The notes beneath the pieces were generated by a model. That model did not search any database. It had not been told where the DNA came from and saw only the letters and a list, made by a program, of their open reading frames with translations. This document shows, in pieces, positions 6,916-15,700 of a DNA stretch of 27,547 nt. Location of the stretch: the IMG/VR virus record IMGVR_UViG_3300034061_003118, positions 1 to 27,547 of that record; one strand, written 5' to 3'. The DNA comes from a virus. A program made the translations under genes and the position numbers. How positions within the stretch are numbered: position 1 is the first letter of the stretch; the number at the start of each line of letters is the position of its first letter.

Positions 6916-6946
6916 ATTTTTACCCCTTCATTGTCCAGGGCTTAAT
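6916..6946 (-). promoter_or_regulatory. leader with Shine-Dalgarno-like AAGGGG before the 107-aa gene
   Basis: The coding strand reads GCCCTGGACAATGAAGGGG and then TAAAAAT before the start codon. AAGGGG lies 7-8 bases upstream of ATG, a normal ribosome-binding distance. No other gene start in the window shows such a sequence. An in-frame relation of the internal ATG in this leader was not relied on. Confidence 0.4.
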
Positions 6947-6954
6947 TATAAATA
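6947..6954 (-). promoter_or_regulatory. boundary motif TATTTATA after the 601-aa gene
   Basis: An exact copy directly abuts the stop codon of the 601-aa gene, 31 bases before the start at 6915. Confidence 0.45.
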
Positions 6955-8760
6955 TTAATAATATCGGAGAGTAGCTCTAAATTGATAAGAATTTAATCCT
7001 GCATTTGTTGCTTGGATTTCAAAATTAGGGGTTGAAACAGCAGCAAAAGTAATTGCTGTAGTATTACCTATATCCATTGTAGTTGTTTCAGTAAATACTT
7101 GAGTTGGTGTTCCTGTGCTATTAAAACTTGCCATTATAGTTCCAGCTCTTTGGTCCGCTCCTGTTATTGTATCAATAATAAAATATTCTATAAATACAGA
7201 CATAGGAATAGCAAATGGTTTATTAAAAATTGTAACTGTACCTAATCCTAAAATTTGATCAATATATTCTTGACTTGCAGATGAATAAGTATTTGAATTA
7301 ATTTGATAAATACTACCTGTTACAGATAAAGACCCTGTTATTTCTGCTGAACCTGTGTAAGGGAATGTACTTGAATTTAAAACATATGAAGCTGTTTGTG
7401 CCCAAGAAGAAGTAGCTAATAATACATCAGTTATAGGATTATATTTAGGCCCTGTTGCTGAATAGTATAAAGCAGAGGTTGAACCTGTTCCTGATAAGAA
7501 AGGGATATTATATCCAAAATTAGATACTATATTTTGGACTATAATTTGATTTGAAACAAGCGCAAAAGATGATGTAATTGCTCTTGAAGAACTTACAGCA
7601 AAAGAAGCACTTACCGCATTTAAAACATAAGATGCACTAACTGCATTTAAAACATAAGATGCACTTACCGCATTTAAAACATAAGATGCACTTTCAGCTA
7701 ATAAAATATATGAAGAAGATATTGCTTGAGATGCACTTACAGCCCAAGATGAAGTTAAGGCAGCAGATGCTGTTATTGCTCTTGAAGAACTTATAGCCCA
7801 AGATGAACTAACAGCTTGAGATGAACTTAAAGCATAAGAAGCACTTAATACATAAGATGCACTTTCAGCTAATAAAACATAAGATGCACTTTCAGCTAAT
7901 AAAACATAAGATGCACTTACAGCATTTAAAACATATGAAGCACTAACAGCATTTCTGACAAAAGAGGCAGTAATAGCTTGAGATGCACTAATAGCCCAAG
8001 ATGAAGTTAAGGCAGCAGAAGCAGTAATCGCCCAAGAAGAAGATAAAGCAGTTGATGCTGATAAAGCCCAAGAACCTGTTCCTAATAAAGAACCAGTAAA
8101 TGAACCTGTAAATGAAGAACCAGTAACACTACCTATAAATCTTGTAGAACCTGTTACTAATAATGAACCAGTTAAACTAACAGCATTACCTCCTAATAAA
8201 GTAAAATTACCACTGCCACTTAATACTCCAGCATCGTTGAATTGTATTGTTGTATTAGCGCCTCCAGGTGTACCTGCACCACCTCCACCACCAAATGCAG
8301 ATGATGCGGTTATAAACAGTTGACCAGTTGTATTGTTAAAAGTAACAACGTGGGACTGTGCGGTTGATTGATTTATTAATCCTCTAAATATAACACTACC
8401 TGTTGAATTTAAAGAACCAGATAATGTTGTAGAACCACTTACAGATAAAGACCCAGTTATACCTAAAGAACCAGTAATTAAAGCCGAACCTGAAAATGGG
8501 AATGAGGATGCTCCTTCTACATATGATGCTGTTAAAGCATATGATGAACTAACTGCTTGTGATGAACTAACTGCTTGTGATGAACTAACGGCAAACGATG
8601 CTGTAGCAGGTATTCCTACAGTAATAGTAATATCATTAAAATTTCCTACAGAAGCAGAAACTGACCCTGAAAAATTGATTTTATTGACTTGGGTAGTTAT
8701 TAGTTGCCCGCTGTCTTCAATTTTTAATTGTATTAAACCAGGTTTTGTTAGTAGGGCCAT
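6955..8760 (-). CDS. repeat-rich long fibre protein
   Basis: This 601-aa protein starts MALLTKPGLIQLKIEDSGQL. It has a hexad stretch at about residues 55-80 (SSSQAVSSSQAVSSS), an S-G-S/T-G-S stalk at about 90-150, a Gly-rich linker FGGGGGAGTPGGANTTIQFN at about 155-175 and a second stalk. A long low-complexity region at about 225-400 is built of 6-residue units (A-I/V/L-S/T-S/A-S-W/Q/Y) and 9-residue units (V-S-A-S-Y-V-L-N-A). The C-terminal 190 residues hold another SGS stalk and a globular end (TVTIFNKPFAIPMSVFIEYF; ending YQFRATLRYY). The start overlaps the stop of the gp15-like gene by one base (TAATG), so it is translationally coupled to the tail-completion block. It could be a collar or neck fibre. 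Confidence 0.72.
   Translation of the reverse strand: MALLTKPGLIQLKIEDSGQLITTQVNKINFSGSVSASVGNFNDITITVGIPATASFAVSSSQAVSSSQAVSSSYALTASYVEGASSFPFSGSALITGSLGITGSLSVSGSTTLSGSLNSTGSVIFRGLINQSTAQSHVVTFNNTTGQLFITASSAFGGGGGAGTPGGANTTIQFNDAGVLSGSGNFTLLGGNAVSLTGSLLVTGSTRFIGSVTGSSFTGSFTGSLLGTGSWALSASTALSSSWAITASAALTSSWAISASQAITASFVRNAVSASYVLNAVSASYVLLAESASYVLLAESASYVLSASYALSSSQAVSSSWAISSSRAITASAALTSSWAVSASQAISSSYILLAESASYVLNAVSASYVLNAVSASYVLNAVSASFAVSSSRAITSSFALVSNQIIVQNIVSNFGYNIPFLSGTGSTSALYYSATGPKYNPITDVLLATSSWAQTASYVLNSSTFPYTGSAEITGSLSVTGSIYQINSNTYSSASQEYIDQILGLGTVTIFNKPFAIPMSVFIEYFIIDTITGADQRAGTIMASFNSTGTPTQVFTETTTMDIGNTTAITFAAVSTPNFEIQATNAGLNSYQFRATLRYY
7607..7714 (-). repeat. 27-bp tandem repeat array (4 units) in the 601-aa fibre gene
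   Basis: Units at 7607-7633, 7634-7660, 7661-7687 and 7688-7714; the first three are nearly identical and the fourth has diverged. Each encodes nine residues of the type A-S-Y-V-L-N-A-V-S. It lies at about residues 349-385. Confidence 0.85.
7859..7966 (-). repeat. second 27-bp tandem repeat array (4 units) in the 601-aa fibre gene
   Basis: Units at 7859-7885, 7886-7912, 7913-7939 and 7940-7966; the first two are identical. They encode A-S-Y-V-L-L-A-E-S-type nonapeptides (about residues 266-301). Between the two arrays the coding sequence follows an 18-bp (6-residue) period. Confidence 0.82.
8543..8596 (-). repeat. 18-bp tandem repeat (3 units) near the start of the 601-aa fibre gene
   Basis: Two identical 18-bp units (8543-8560, 8561-8578) and a diverged third (8579-8596) encode the hexapeptide A-V-S-S-S-Q. 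Confidence 0.85.
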
Positions 8761-9611
8761 TAATCTATACTATCAGTAGTTTCAAAAAAGATTGTAGTTT
8801 TAGTTTTATTATTAAATTTATTAATAGCTGTTGTGTCTTTTTGTATAGTATCAGGTATAATATAACCATGCAAATTAACATCAAATGTACTTCTAACTAC
8901 TCGTTCTGCGGATTCATTTAATTCAGTTTGAAAACCAAATGAATTAATTTTAGCTTGAAATTTAAAACGTTCAGGATTACCCCAATATGCTTCTGAAGCG
9001 TAATTCATTGCTTCAACTATTTTATTTAATTGTTCTACATAATATGTAAAAATAATAAATGAATAAGTTATAGTTACATAATCTGGAGCAACAACAGCAT
9101 AATATTGTTTTTCTGGTTTTCTATTGTTTAGTACAGAAAAACTATCATACGCATTTCTTGGGTCATATGATTTTTGAAATATTCCATAATTGTTAGGATT
9201 ATTAGCATCTAATTTATTTGCTAATGATTTATTTTTTTCAATATTATTACGTTTAAAAATAATTAAAGGAGCCATTAAGCTACCTTTTAAATCTCTTAAA
9301 TATCCATCTTTTTGGTATGATTTCCATTTTTCAGGAGAAGCATATAACACAGGAACAGGAATTGATTCACCATTTTGTATTACAGTTGGTTTAATAACAT
9401 TTTCTAAATAATAAAAAACAGCCTCATCAATGTCTTGAATACCAACAGTGTATGGTTTTACAGTATCATCTCTCCAAGATTGTTGTAATGCTCTATTTTT
9501 TGGATTAGGAACAGCATTATTAGGATTACCTTGTTCTTGATCATAAGGAGTTACTAAAGAATTAGCTATCTCTTTTTGTGTTTTTGGTATAGGTTTTCTT
9601 TGTTTAGCCAT
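8760..9611 (-). CDS. tail sheath stabiliser/completion protein (T4 gp15-like)
   Basis: This 283-aa protein is close to T4 gp15 (272 aa) in length. Features seen: DIDEAVFYYLENVIKPTV, VPVLYASPEKWKSYQ, a RDLKGSLMAPLIIFKRN block, the beta/aromatic YVTITYSFIIFTYYVEQLN, and SEAYWGNPERFKF followed by ERVVRSTFDVNLHGYIIPD. This set matches what I know of gp15 homologues in T4-like phages, including marine ones. gp15 forms a ring at the top of the tail, which stabilises the sheath and joins tail to neck. The N-terminal 40 residues are basic and polar. The start overlaps the stop of the gp14-like gene by one base (TAATG), and its own stop overlaps the start of the 601-aa fibre in the same way. Confidence 0.78.
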   Translation of the reverse strand: MAKQRKPIPKTQKEIANSLVTPYDQEQGNPNNAVPNPKNRALQQSWRDDTVKPYTVGIQDIDEAVFYYLENVIKPTVIQNGESIPVPVLYASPEKWKSYQKDGYLRDLKGSLMAPLIIFKRNNIEKNKSLANKLDANNPNNYGIFQKSYDPRNAYDSFSVLNNRKPEKQYYAVVAPDYVTITYSFIIFTYYVEQLNKIVEAMNYASEAYWGNPERFKFQAKINSFGFQTELNESAERVVRSTFDVNLHGYIIPDTIQKDTTAINKFNNKTKTTIFFETTDSID

Positions 9612-10132
9612 TATAATCTTTGTTTAATTATGTTTAATCTATCTGCAGGTACATAGTGAGCATTACATATGATAGAAACATTATAACCATAATCTTCTAA
9701 TCCTGGATTTAATGGGTTGTTTCTATTATCATCATAATATGGGTATTGTGGGTCTTTACCTACAAAATATTGGTTAGCATTTGTATTATCTATTTCCCAA
9801 TATCCTTCTCTATACATTACAAAATCACCAACTTCAGGAACAACATTAGCATCAATTAAATCATCTCTTAAAAATCTATAAGTAATAGGCCATGCAAATC
9901 CTACTTCATCATCTTGAATAGGAGAAGTTTGGTCATTTCTTTCTACTAAAGCATTTAATAAAACTGGTGGTTCAAATGCTCTTCCACTAGATGCTTCACC
10001 ATACATATTTACTTTAGTTTCTGTAATATTGCATTTATAAAATACTACTTCTTGTGAAATAATATTTCCCATTAACTCACGGTTAATATGTCTAAATAAA
10101 CTTATATCACGTGCTTCTCCGTATAAAGCCAT
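9611..10132 (-). CDS. neck protein (T4 gp14-like)
   Basis: This 173-aa protein contains VVFYKCNITETKVNMYGEAS, PPVLLNALVERNDQTSPIQD and TYRFLRDDLIDANVVPEVGDFVMYREGYWEID. These are features of the gp14 neck protein of T4-like phages, which forms a ring between head and tail. It is shorter than T4 gp14 (256 aa). The C-terminus (GYNVSIICNAHYVPADRLNI) is beta to helical. The order gp13-like, gp14-like, gp15-like mirrors T4. The gene starts one base after the stop of the upstream gene and overlaps the gp15-like gene by one base, so the block is translationally coupled, which would help fixed stoichiometry. Confidence 0.7.
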   Translation of the reverse strand: MALYGEARDISLFRHINRELMGNIISQEVVFYKCNITETKVNMYGEASSGRAFEPPVLLNALVERNDQTSPIQDDEVGFAWPITYRFLRDDLIDANVVPEVGDFVMYREGYWEIDNTNANQYFVGKDPQYPYYDDNRNNPLNPGLEDYGYNVSIICNAHYVPADRLNIIKQRL

Positions 10133-10133
10133 A

Positions 10134-11285
10134 TTATCCTATATAAATTGTCATTGGTACTTGATTAATTTCTTGTTGGCGAGCTGTTGATTCTGCTGCT
10201 CTTCTTTCAAGTAAAGATTGTTTTGAGGTTTGGTCAAAAAAGTCTCTTAATCGTGTAATTAAAGCTTCTTTTTCTGAAGTAGCAGCAGTTATTAAATCTC
10301 CTTGATTTAAAGTTACTTCAGCACCGGGAATAGGAATTGTTGAGTATTTGCCTCTAACATATCCTAACATTTCTTTACATAAAGCTAAAGTATATTCAAA
10401 AATCCAACTTCTACCAATTGAAGTAATATTAGCATAAGTAGGATTATTATATGGTACTTTACTAATGTTATTTATTTTACCTGGAGCTTGTGTTATTGCT
10501 GAATTATATCTATCATCTGTTTTAATGTAATTAAACCATAATTGAGATCCTTCATCATCAGTGCCAGGAATAGGGAATATTCTTAATTTATTGTTTACTA
10601 ATTGAAAAGTGTAATTAGAATATCTAACATCATTACTCATTTCAATAGCATTAATATTAGCCATATCATAACTTAAAGGCATTAAAACAAAGTTAGTTGA
10701 AGGTCCATAACCAGCTAAACCCATTAAACCAACAGCTGCTGTAGTACCAGGGCCTAAGCCAGCCCAAGGGCTATACAATTGATTAATCGCTGGAGTACCT
10801 TCATAGAATATTCTTTTAATTTCAATCCCTCCGGTAATGCTTTGAGAAATTGCCCAATTAGTTAAATCATAATCTTGTAAACTAGAAGTTAAAGCAATTG
10901 AACCACTATACCAAGTTACATTACCTCCAGTGCCTGCTTCTTCAGCATATTGTTGAGATAATTTTATAATAGGACCTAAACTAGGAGTTATTAAAGCATT
11001 ATTTAAATTAGAACCTGTATTTACACCTTCTAAAGACAAATAATTATCTCTGGCTTGAAAAGCATATAACTCATTACCGTACACAGTTATTGCTTCTTCA
11101 AAAGCAGTATAAAAATTTAAATCTTGTAGTTCAACATTTTCAATAGGATAACCTAAACGTAAAGCACAAAATCTAGTTACTTTATCTGCGTCTGTTTGGA
11201 ACTGGTAGTCATTATCATAGAATCCAAAAGGAGTCATTCCTGGGAAGAATGATGATGAACCAGGATATATTGGGATGTTAGCCAT
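10134..11285 (-). CDS. probable neck/head completion protein (gp13-like by position)
   Basis: This 383-aa protein starts MANIPIYPGSSSFFPGMTPF, then GFYDNDYQFQTDADKVTRFC and LGYPIENVELQDLNFYTAFEEAITVYGNE, a helical block that I recognise from virion genes of T4-like marine and freshwater phages next to gp14 and gp15. A beta-rich middle part follows (residues about 115-265, with WYSGSIALTSSLQDYDLTNW). A C-terminal helical part includes SWIFEYTLALCKEMLGYVRGKY and a GDLITAATSEKEALITRLRDFF coil. T4 gp13 is 309 aa. The assignment to gp13 rests mostly on gene order and is less firm than those of gp14 and gp15. The gene opens a four-gene coupled unit and has a boundary motif 13 bases upstream. Confidence 0.6.
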   Translation of the reverse strand: MANIPIYPGSSSFFPGMTPFGFYDNDYQFQTDADKVTRFCALRLGYPIENVELQDLNFYTAFEEAITVYGNELYAFQARDNYLSLEGVNTGSNLNNALITPSLGPIIKLSQQYAEEAGTGGNVTWYSGSIALTSSLQDYDLTNWAISQSITGGIEIKRIFYEGTPAINQLYSPWAGLGPGTTAAVGLMGLAGYGPSTNFVLMPLSYDMANINAIEMSNDVRYSNYTFQLVNNKLRIFPIPGTDDEGSQLWFNYIKTDDRYNSAITQAPGKINNISKVPYNNPTYANITSIGRSWIFEYTLALCKEMLGYVRGKYSTIPIPGAEVTLNQGDLITAATSEKEALITRLRDFFDQTSKQSLLERRAAESTARQQEINQVPMTIYIG

Positions 11286-11298
11286 AGTAATATTTTGT

Positions 11299-11306
11299 TA
11301 TAAATA
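11299..11306 (-). promoter_or_regulatory. boundary motif TATTTATA before the neck block
   Basis: An exact copy in the 41-base gap, 13 bases before the start at 11285 and 20 bases after the preceding stop. It would drive the coupled neck block and the 601-aa fibre. Confidence 0.45.
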
Positions 11307-11326
11307 TTAAAACGGTCTAAAATATT

Positions 11327-12709
11327 TTACAATAAAGAACTTGATCTCCAAGCACCACCCATCCACACGTAAATATAATGATTACCTCCTGAACTTCCAA
11401 ACATAAATTGTCCGTCTGTTCCCGTAAATGCAGGAATGCCTGATGAAGTTGGGAATACTTTTGAACTAGATGCTATTAAAGAACCACTGATTACAACATT
11501 ACCTCCATTTTTCTGAAGAGTAATTATTGAACCTGTTGCTTCTATAAAAGATAAATTTGAACCTATATTTAATATAACACCATTTCCTGCTTTAACAGCT
11601 CCACCTTGATCAAAAATAATATTTGCTGATGAGGTACCATCTCCGATGTAAATGTCTCCAGTGCCTTTTCCTAAAAATACACTTCCTGATACTGATGTGA
11701 ATTGTAAATTTCCTACAGGGTCTAAGTAAATACTACCGCCTTTAGTCCCATCACTGCTTGTAATATAAATACCCCCATTAGGATTTAAGTTAATTACACT
11801 TGATGTAAAATACCCAAAACTACCTGTGTTAGAATTTATTGTTTTACTTGATATAGAATTTGATACAGTTAAATTAGCTGCTGAAATTGGTCCACTAGAA
11901 CTTATAAAACTAGCAGTAATAGCACCATCATTAATTCTAGCATAAGATGAAGTAAAAGGTCCTATATTTAAAGTACTACCTGTAATTGTTAATCTAGTAT
12001 CTGATGATCCTAATGTTAAAAATACACTTTTTCCCTCTTCACCTTTAATAGCACCATCAAAATCAAATACTATATTTGCTGAGCTTGTACCATCACCAAT
12101 ATAAACATCTTGAACTCCTCTAGATAAATAAACACTTCCTGAGGTACTATCTAATACAAGATTACCTAGGTTATCTAGAAATATAGCTCCTCCTGTTACT
12201 GATGAACTATAATTAAAATAAAGTCCTTGGTTTTGTAATAATGTTAAAGTAGAGGCTGTTATATCACTAACAAAAACATTATTAACATTAATACTACTTG
12301 CGCTTAATATAGGGGTAGAAATAAAACTTGCAGATAAACTACCAGTTAAAGAAGCATTTGATATTTTAGCGTAAGAGGATGTAAATGTTCCTAATTCTAA
12401 ATTACCACCAGCAATATCTACTGTACTACCTGTAATTATAATTGGAGTATCTCCTGAACCTAAAGTAATATTAGCCCCACTACCTGGAGCCGCTTTTATA
12501 GCACCAGCAATATCGAAAATAATATTAGCAGATTGGGTACCATCACCTATGTAAATATCATTTTTACCAGGACCAAATAATACATCATTAGAAGCTGATA
12601 ATATAAGATTACCCATATTATCAGTAGTAATAGAAGCTAATATAGAGTTATCACTACCTGAAAATAGTACTTGACTTTGTGAAGGGTATATTCTTATATC
12701 TTTTCCCAT
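11327..12709 (-). CDS. three-repeat fibre protein
   Basis: This 460-aa protein is built of three internal repeats (about residues 30-100, 179-250 and 330-398). Each has the pattern D-x-x-G-N-L-x-(L/F), then D-(I/V)-Y-I-G-D-G-T-x-S-A-N-I-(I/V)-F-D-x-x-G-A-(I/V)-K and then a (T/N)-(L/I)-G-S strand. The YIGDGT motifs lie at residues 53, 203 and 354, a period of about 150. Between repeats are S-G-S/S-S-Y linkers. The C-terminus GTDGQFMFGSSGGNHYIYVW, then MGGAWRSSSLL, looks like the W-containing tip found at the end of many phage fibres; the protein at 26872-27547 ends similarly (FWDGGTWNALY). The start overlaps the stop of the 1348-aa spike by one base (TAATG). It is read as a long trimeric fibre. 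Confidence 0.72.
   Translation of the reverse strand: MGKDIRIYPSQSQVLFSGSDNSILASITTDNMGNLILSASNDVLFGPGKNDIYIGDGTQSANIIFDIAGAIKAAPGSGANITLGSGDTPIIITGSTVDIAGGNLELGTFTSSYAKISNASLTGSLSASFISTPILSASSINVNNVFVSDITASTLTLLQNQGLYFNYSSSVTGGAIFLDNLGNLVLDSTSGSVYLSRGVQDVYIGDGTSSANIVFDFDGAIKGEEGKSVFLTLGSSDTRLTITGSTLNIGPFTSSYARINDGAITASFISSSGPISAANLTVSNSISSKTINSNTGSFGYFTSSVINLNPNGGIYITSSDGTKGGSIYLDPVGNLQFTSVSGSVFLGKGTGDIYIGDGTSSANIIFDQGGAVKAGNGVILNIGSNLSFIEATGSIITLQKNGGNVVISGSLIASSSKVFPTSSGIPAFTGTDGQFMFGSSGGNHYIYVWMGGAWRSSSLL
11516..11722 (-). repeat. internal repeat 3 of the three-repeat fibre
   Basis: Encodes about residues 330-398, with GDIYIGDGTSSANIIFDQGG; it has lost part of the C-terminal strand seen in the other copies. 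Confidence 0.75.
11960..12175 (-). repeat. internal repeat 2 of the three-repeat fibre
   Basis: Encodes about residues 179-250, with DVYIGDGTSSANIVFDFDGA and then SSDTRLTITGSTLNI. Confidence 0.8.
12410..12622 (-). repeat. internal repeat 1 of the three-repeat fibre
   Basis: Encodes about residues 30-100, with DIYIGDGTQSANIIFDIAGA and then GSGDTPIIITGSTVDI. Confidence 0.8.
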
Positions 12710-15700
12710 TAGAATATTCTTGCACCTTTTAATCTAAATAATGGATCAGTTGGTGTTTGATTATACATAGTCTTAGCCATTGTTTGATCTAGATTATTAA
12801 AGTATCTTAAATTAAAATTATTAGAAAACACTTGTACTTGATCCGTATTAGGTGCTACTAATCTACTTGAAATATTAGCAAAAGCAGCATATCCATGTTG
12901 AGTATTTAATCCAGCTAATGCTATTTGAAAATGTCCAGATCCTGTTAAACTAAAGGTTCTACTGAAATTTGTTGGTGTGGTTACTTTTGGTAATGTAAAT
13001 TGTTCTGATAATTCACCACCATTTTTTAATACTACCATATATAAAGCACCACTATATTGTTGTTCAGCCTGCCATGCAATAGATGGAGTCACATAATAAT
13101 CAAAATTAACATCAAAACTAGCACTTACCCCTTCATCTAACCATAAATAAGCTCCTAATATTGGATTTCTCCAATCAACTTGAAGGAATTGTTTATAAAA
13201 TTTATAATAAGGATCATTTTCTGGTTTTATCCATATCCCAGAATTATTTAAAAATAAATCAAATCCTTGTCTGTTATGATTTTTTATATATACAGGAATA
13301 TTATGAGATGGTCCACCATAAGAAGAGGTAATATATGATTGTAAAGGAGCATTAACTAAACTTAAAGATAATCTTCTTCCATCAAATCCACCTCGTCTAG
13401 GAAGTAAAAATGGTGTTTTAAATCCTTTATCTAAAAATGATTGCATAAAAAACACACCACCATTTTGATGTACAAATCCTATTCTATTACTATCAATAAT
13501 TATAGAATATTGAGTACCAAAACTATCTAGGTTTTGAGAATAAGCTACAGTACCTGTAACCCCTTCAATGTGGTTTCTTTTTATTAAATAAAATGAGTTA
13601 TAAGGAGTAGTATAAACAGCTTGATATCCTGCCGCACCAGGTAACGGAATATTACCTCCATATACTAAATTATAAGAATATATTGTTTGGCTAAAATTTG
13701 CATTAAAACCGGTTTGAGTAGTAATACCATAAATTATATTTCCTGTAGATATAATAGGTGCTTGAAAGTTGGGACTTGAAAAACCATTTAAAGAGATTGT
13801 TTGAAATCCAGAAATAAGACAATGGCGAGTAGCAAATCCTGATCTGTTAGGCCAGTACATACCACTACTAGCAACACTCATGTTATAATTGTTATAAAAA
13901 GTGCATCCTTGTACTAATCCCATATAATTATACCAGTTTTGTTCACCTAAACCAAAACCTGAGTATATTAAGCTTGCAGCTGTTCCTACTTGAGGAAACT
14001 GACCTGTTAGATGTTGGAAAGATGTATTTTCAAATTTAATTCTTCTAACAAAACGAGCAGTAGCAGAGCCTAGTACAGCAATTCTTCCTACATCCCAATC
14101 TCTAGAACTTGAATTAAATGATCCTGAGAATTTAAGAGATCTATTTAGTTTTATAACTGTATTTCCTTTTTCAGGTGTACCTTCTTCAAAAGTTCTATCT
14201 AAATAAATAACATTACCTGCACTTTTACTTATAATTCTATAATGTTGAGTAAAATTATCTAAAAAACTTGCAGAAGTTAAACTTGAACTAGGAAATATTA
14301 GAGAGGAATAGTTAGTAACATCTGATATAGGGTTTAGGTTATATCTTGAAATTAAAGCAATTTCATCTCCTATATTTAAATCAGAAGTATTATTTAATTG
14401 AATACTGTTTGAATAATTTAAATGTACTCTAAAAGATCTAAAAGTATTATCAGTAGATGTAGCTTGAGTTAATCCTTGGGTTTCAATTCTTAAGAATCTA
14501 TAAGTATGAGGTCCTCCAATATTAAAACTTCTAAAAGTTTCATTATTTGTTCGTCTTCTAAAATCAACAATTGAAGAGGTTAATGGAGTCCAGTTTGAGG
14601 CAGTCATAGCTAAACCTGAACCTGTTATATCATTACTTCCTGAAAATTGAATACCTCTAGAGGCGGTCATACTTTGACCAATTGTTAAAAAATTTTCTAA
14701 AAATCCAACTCTATTGAATTCAATAGGTTTATTAAAATCTATAATTACACTTCTAGTAAAACCTACACCTAAAGCATAGTTAGTAGCATAATCCCCAACA
14801 TTTAATGTAAAACGAAACCAATCAAAATTTGTACTACCTGAGGAATTTGTACCCCAAATGTATGGAAAAGATCCTGAATCTAGGATAGGATCTATTTGAT
14901 ATTCTTCGGCTCCTCTATAAGCAAATGCTAAATCTTTAAATTCTAAAGGATCAGTTACTGTAGAATTTAATTTAATTACTTGGTGTCCTGGAGAATGAGA
15001 ATATTCAACTCCTGTTTCTTCTATTTGGTCACCAATATTTACTGTAATAGGAGAATCAACAGTTAATTTAGTAAATTTATTATATATTTTATATCTTGTG
15101 CATACAAAAGCATCATTACCATTTGTATACAAACCGCATCTTCCCCAAAATGATCCTGCTCTAGCATATTCATCAAATATTAAAGTATCATCAACATATC
15201 CTTTAACAAATTCTTTTGATGCCTCTAATGTAATTTTCTTTAACCCATCAACAGGATAACTTCCTGTGTATATGTTAGTAATAACATCATTATCTATATT
15301 TTTCTGCCTCATGTACATTCTTGAAAAAGAAGGTTGGATTGTAAATGAGGTTCTTAGTGGTTGGTTAGTTGATGTAGGTGCAAATTGGTCTGAGTCAACT
15401 GAAGGTTCGGATTGAATATAAACACCATATTCATTTCTACTAGCTGAACCTTCTGTAATACCTCTTAAATTAGATATCCAAGCCTCTACTTTAACATTAT
15501 CTAACATTGTATCTCTAACAAAGATATGTCTATAAGCTGTACTTGTCCATTGGATTAAACCATAACTAGAGGATAAAGTCCAATCACTAAAAAGAGCTGA
15601 TTTGGTTATATCGGTGGTCCAATCTGTTAAATTAGACCCAGTAGTAAAATCATAATCTTTTAATAATACATCATAACTTCCTGTTACTTGAGTAATAGTT

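Noticed and set aside
7607-7966. Regular 27-bp repeats that could suggest a CRISPR array
   Set aside because: The units are contiguous, have no spacers, stay in frame and encode a protein repeat.
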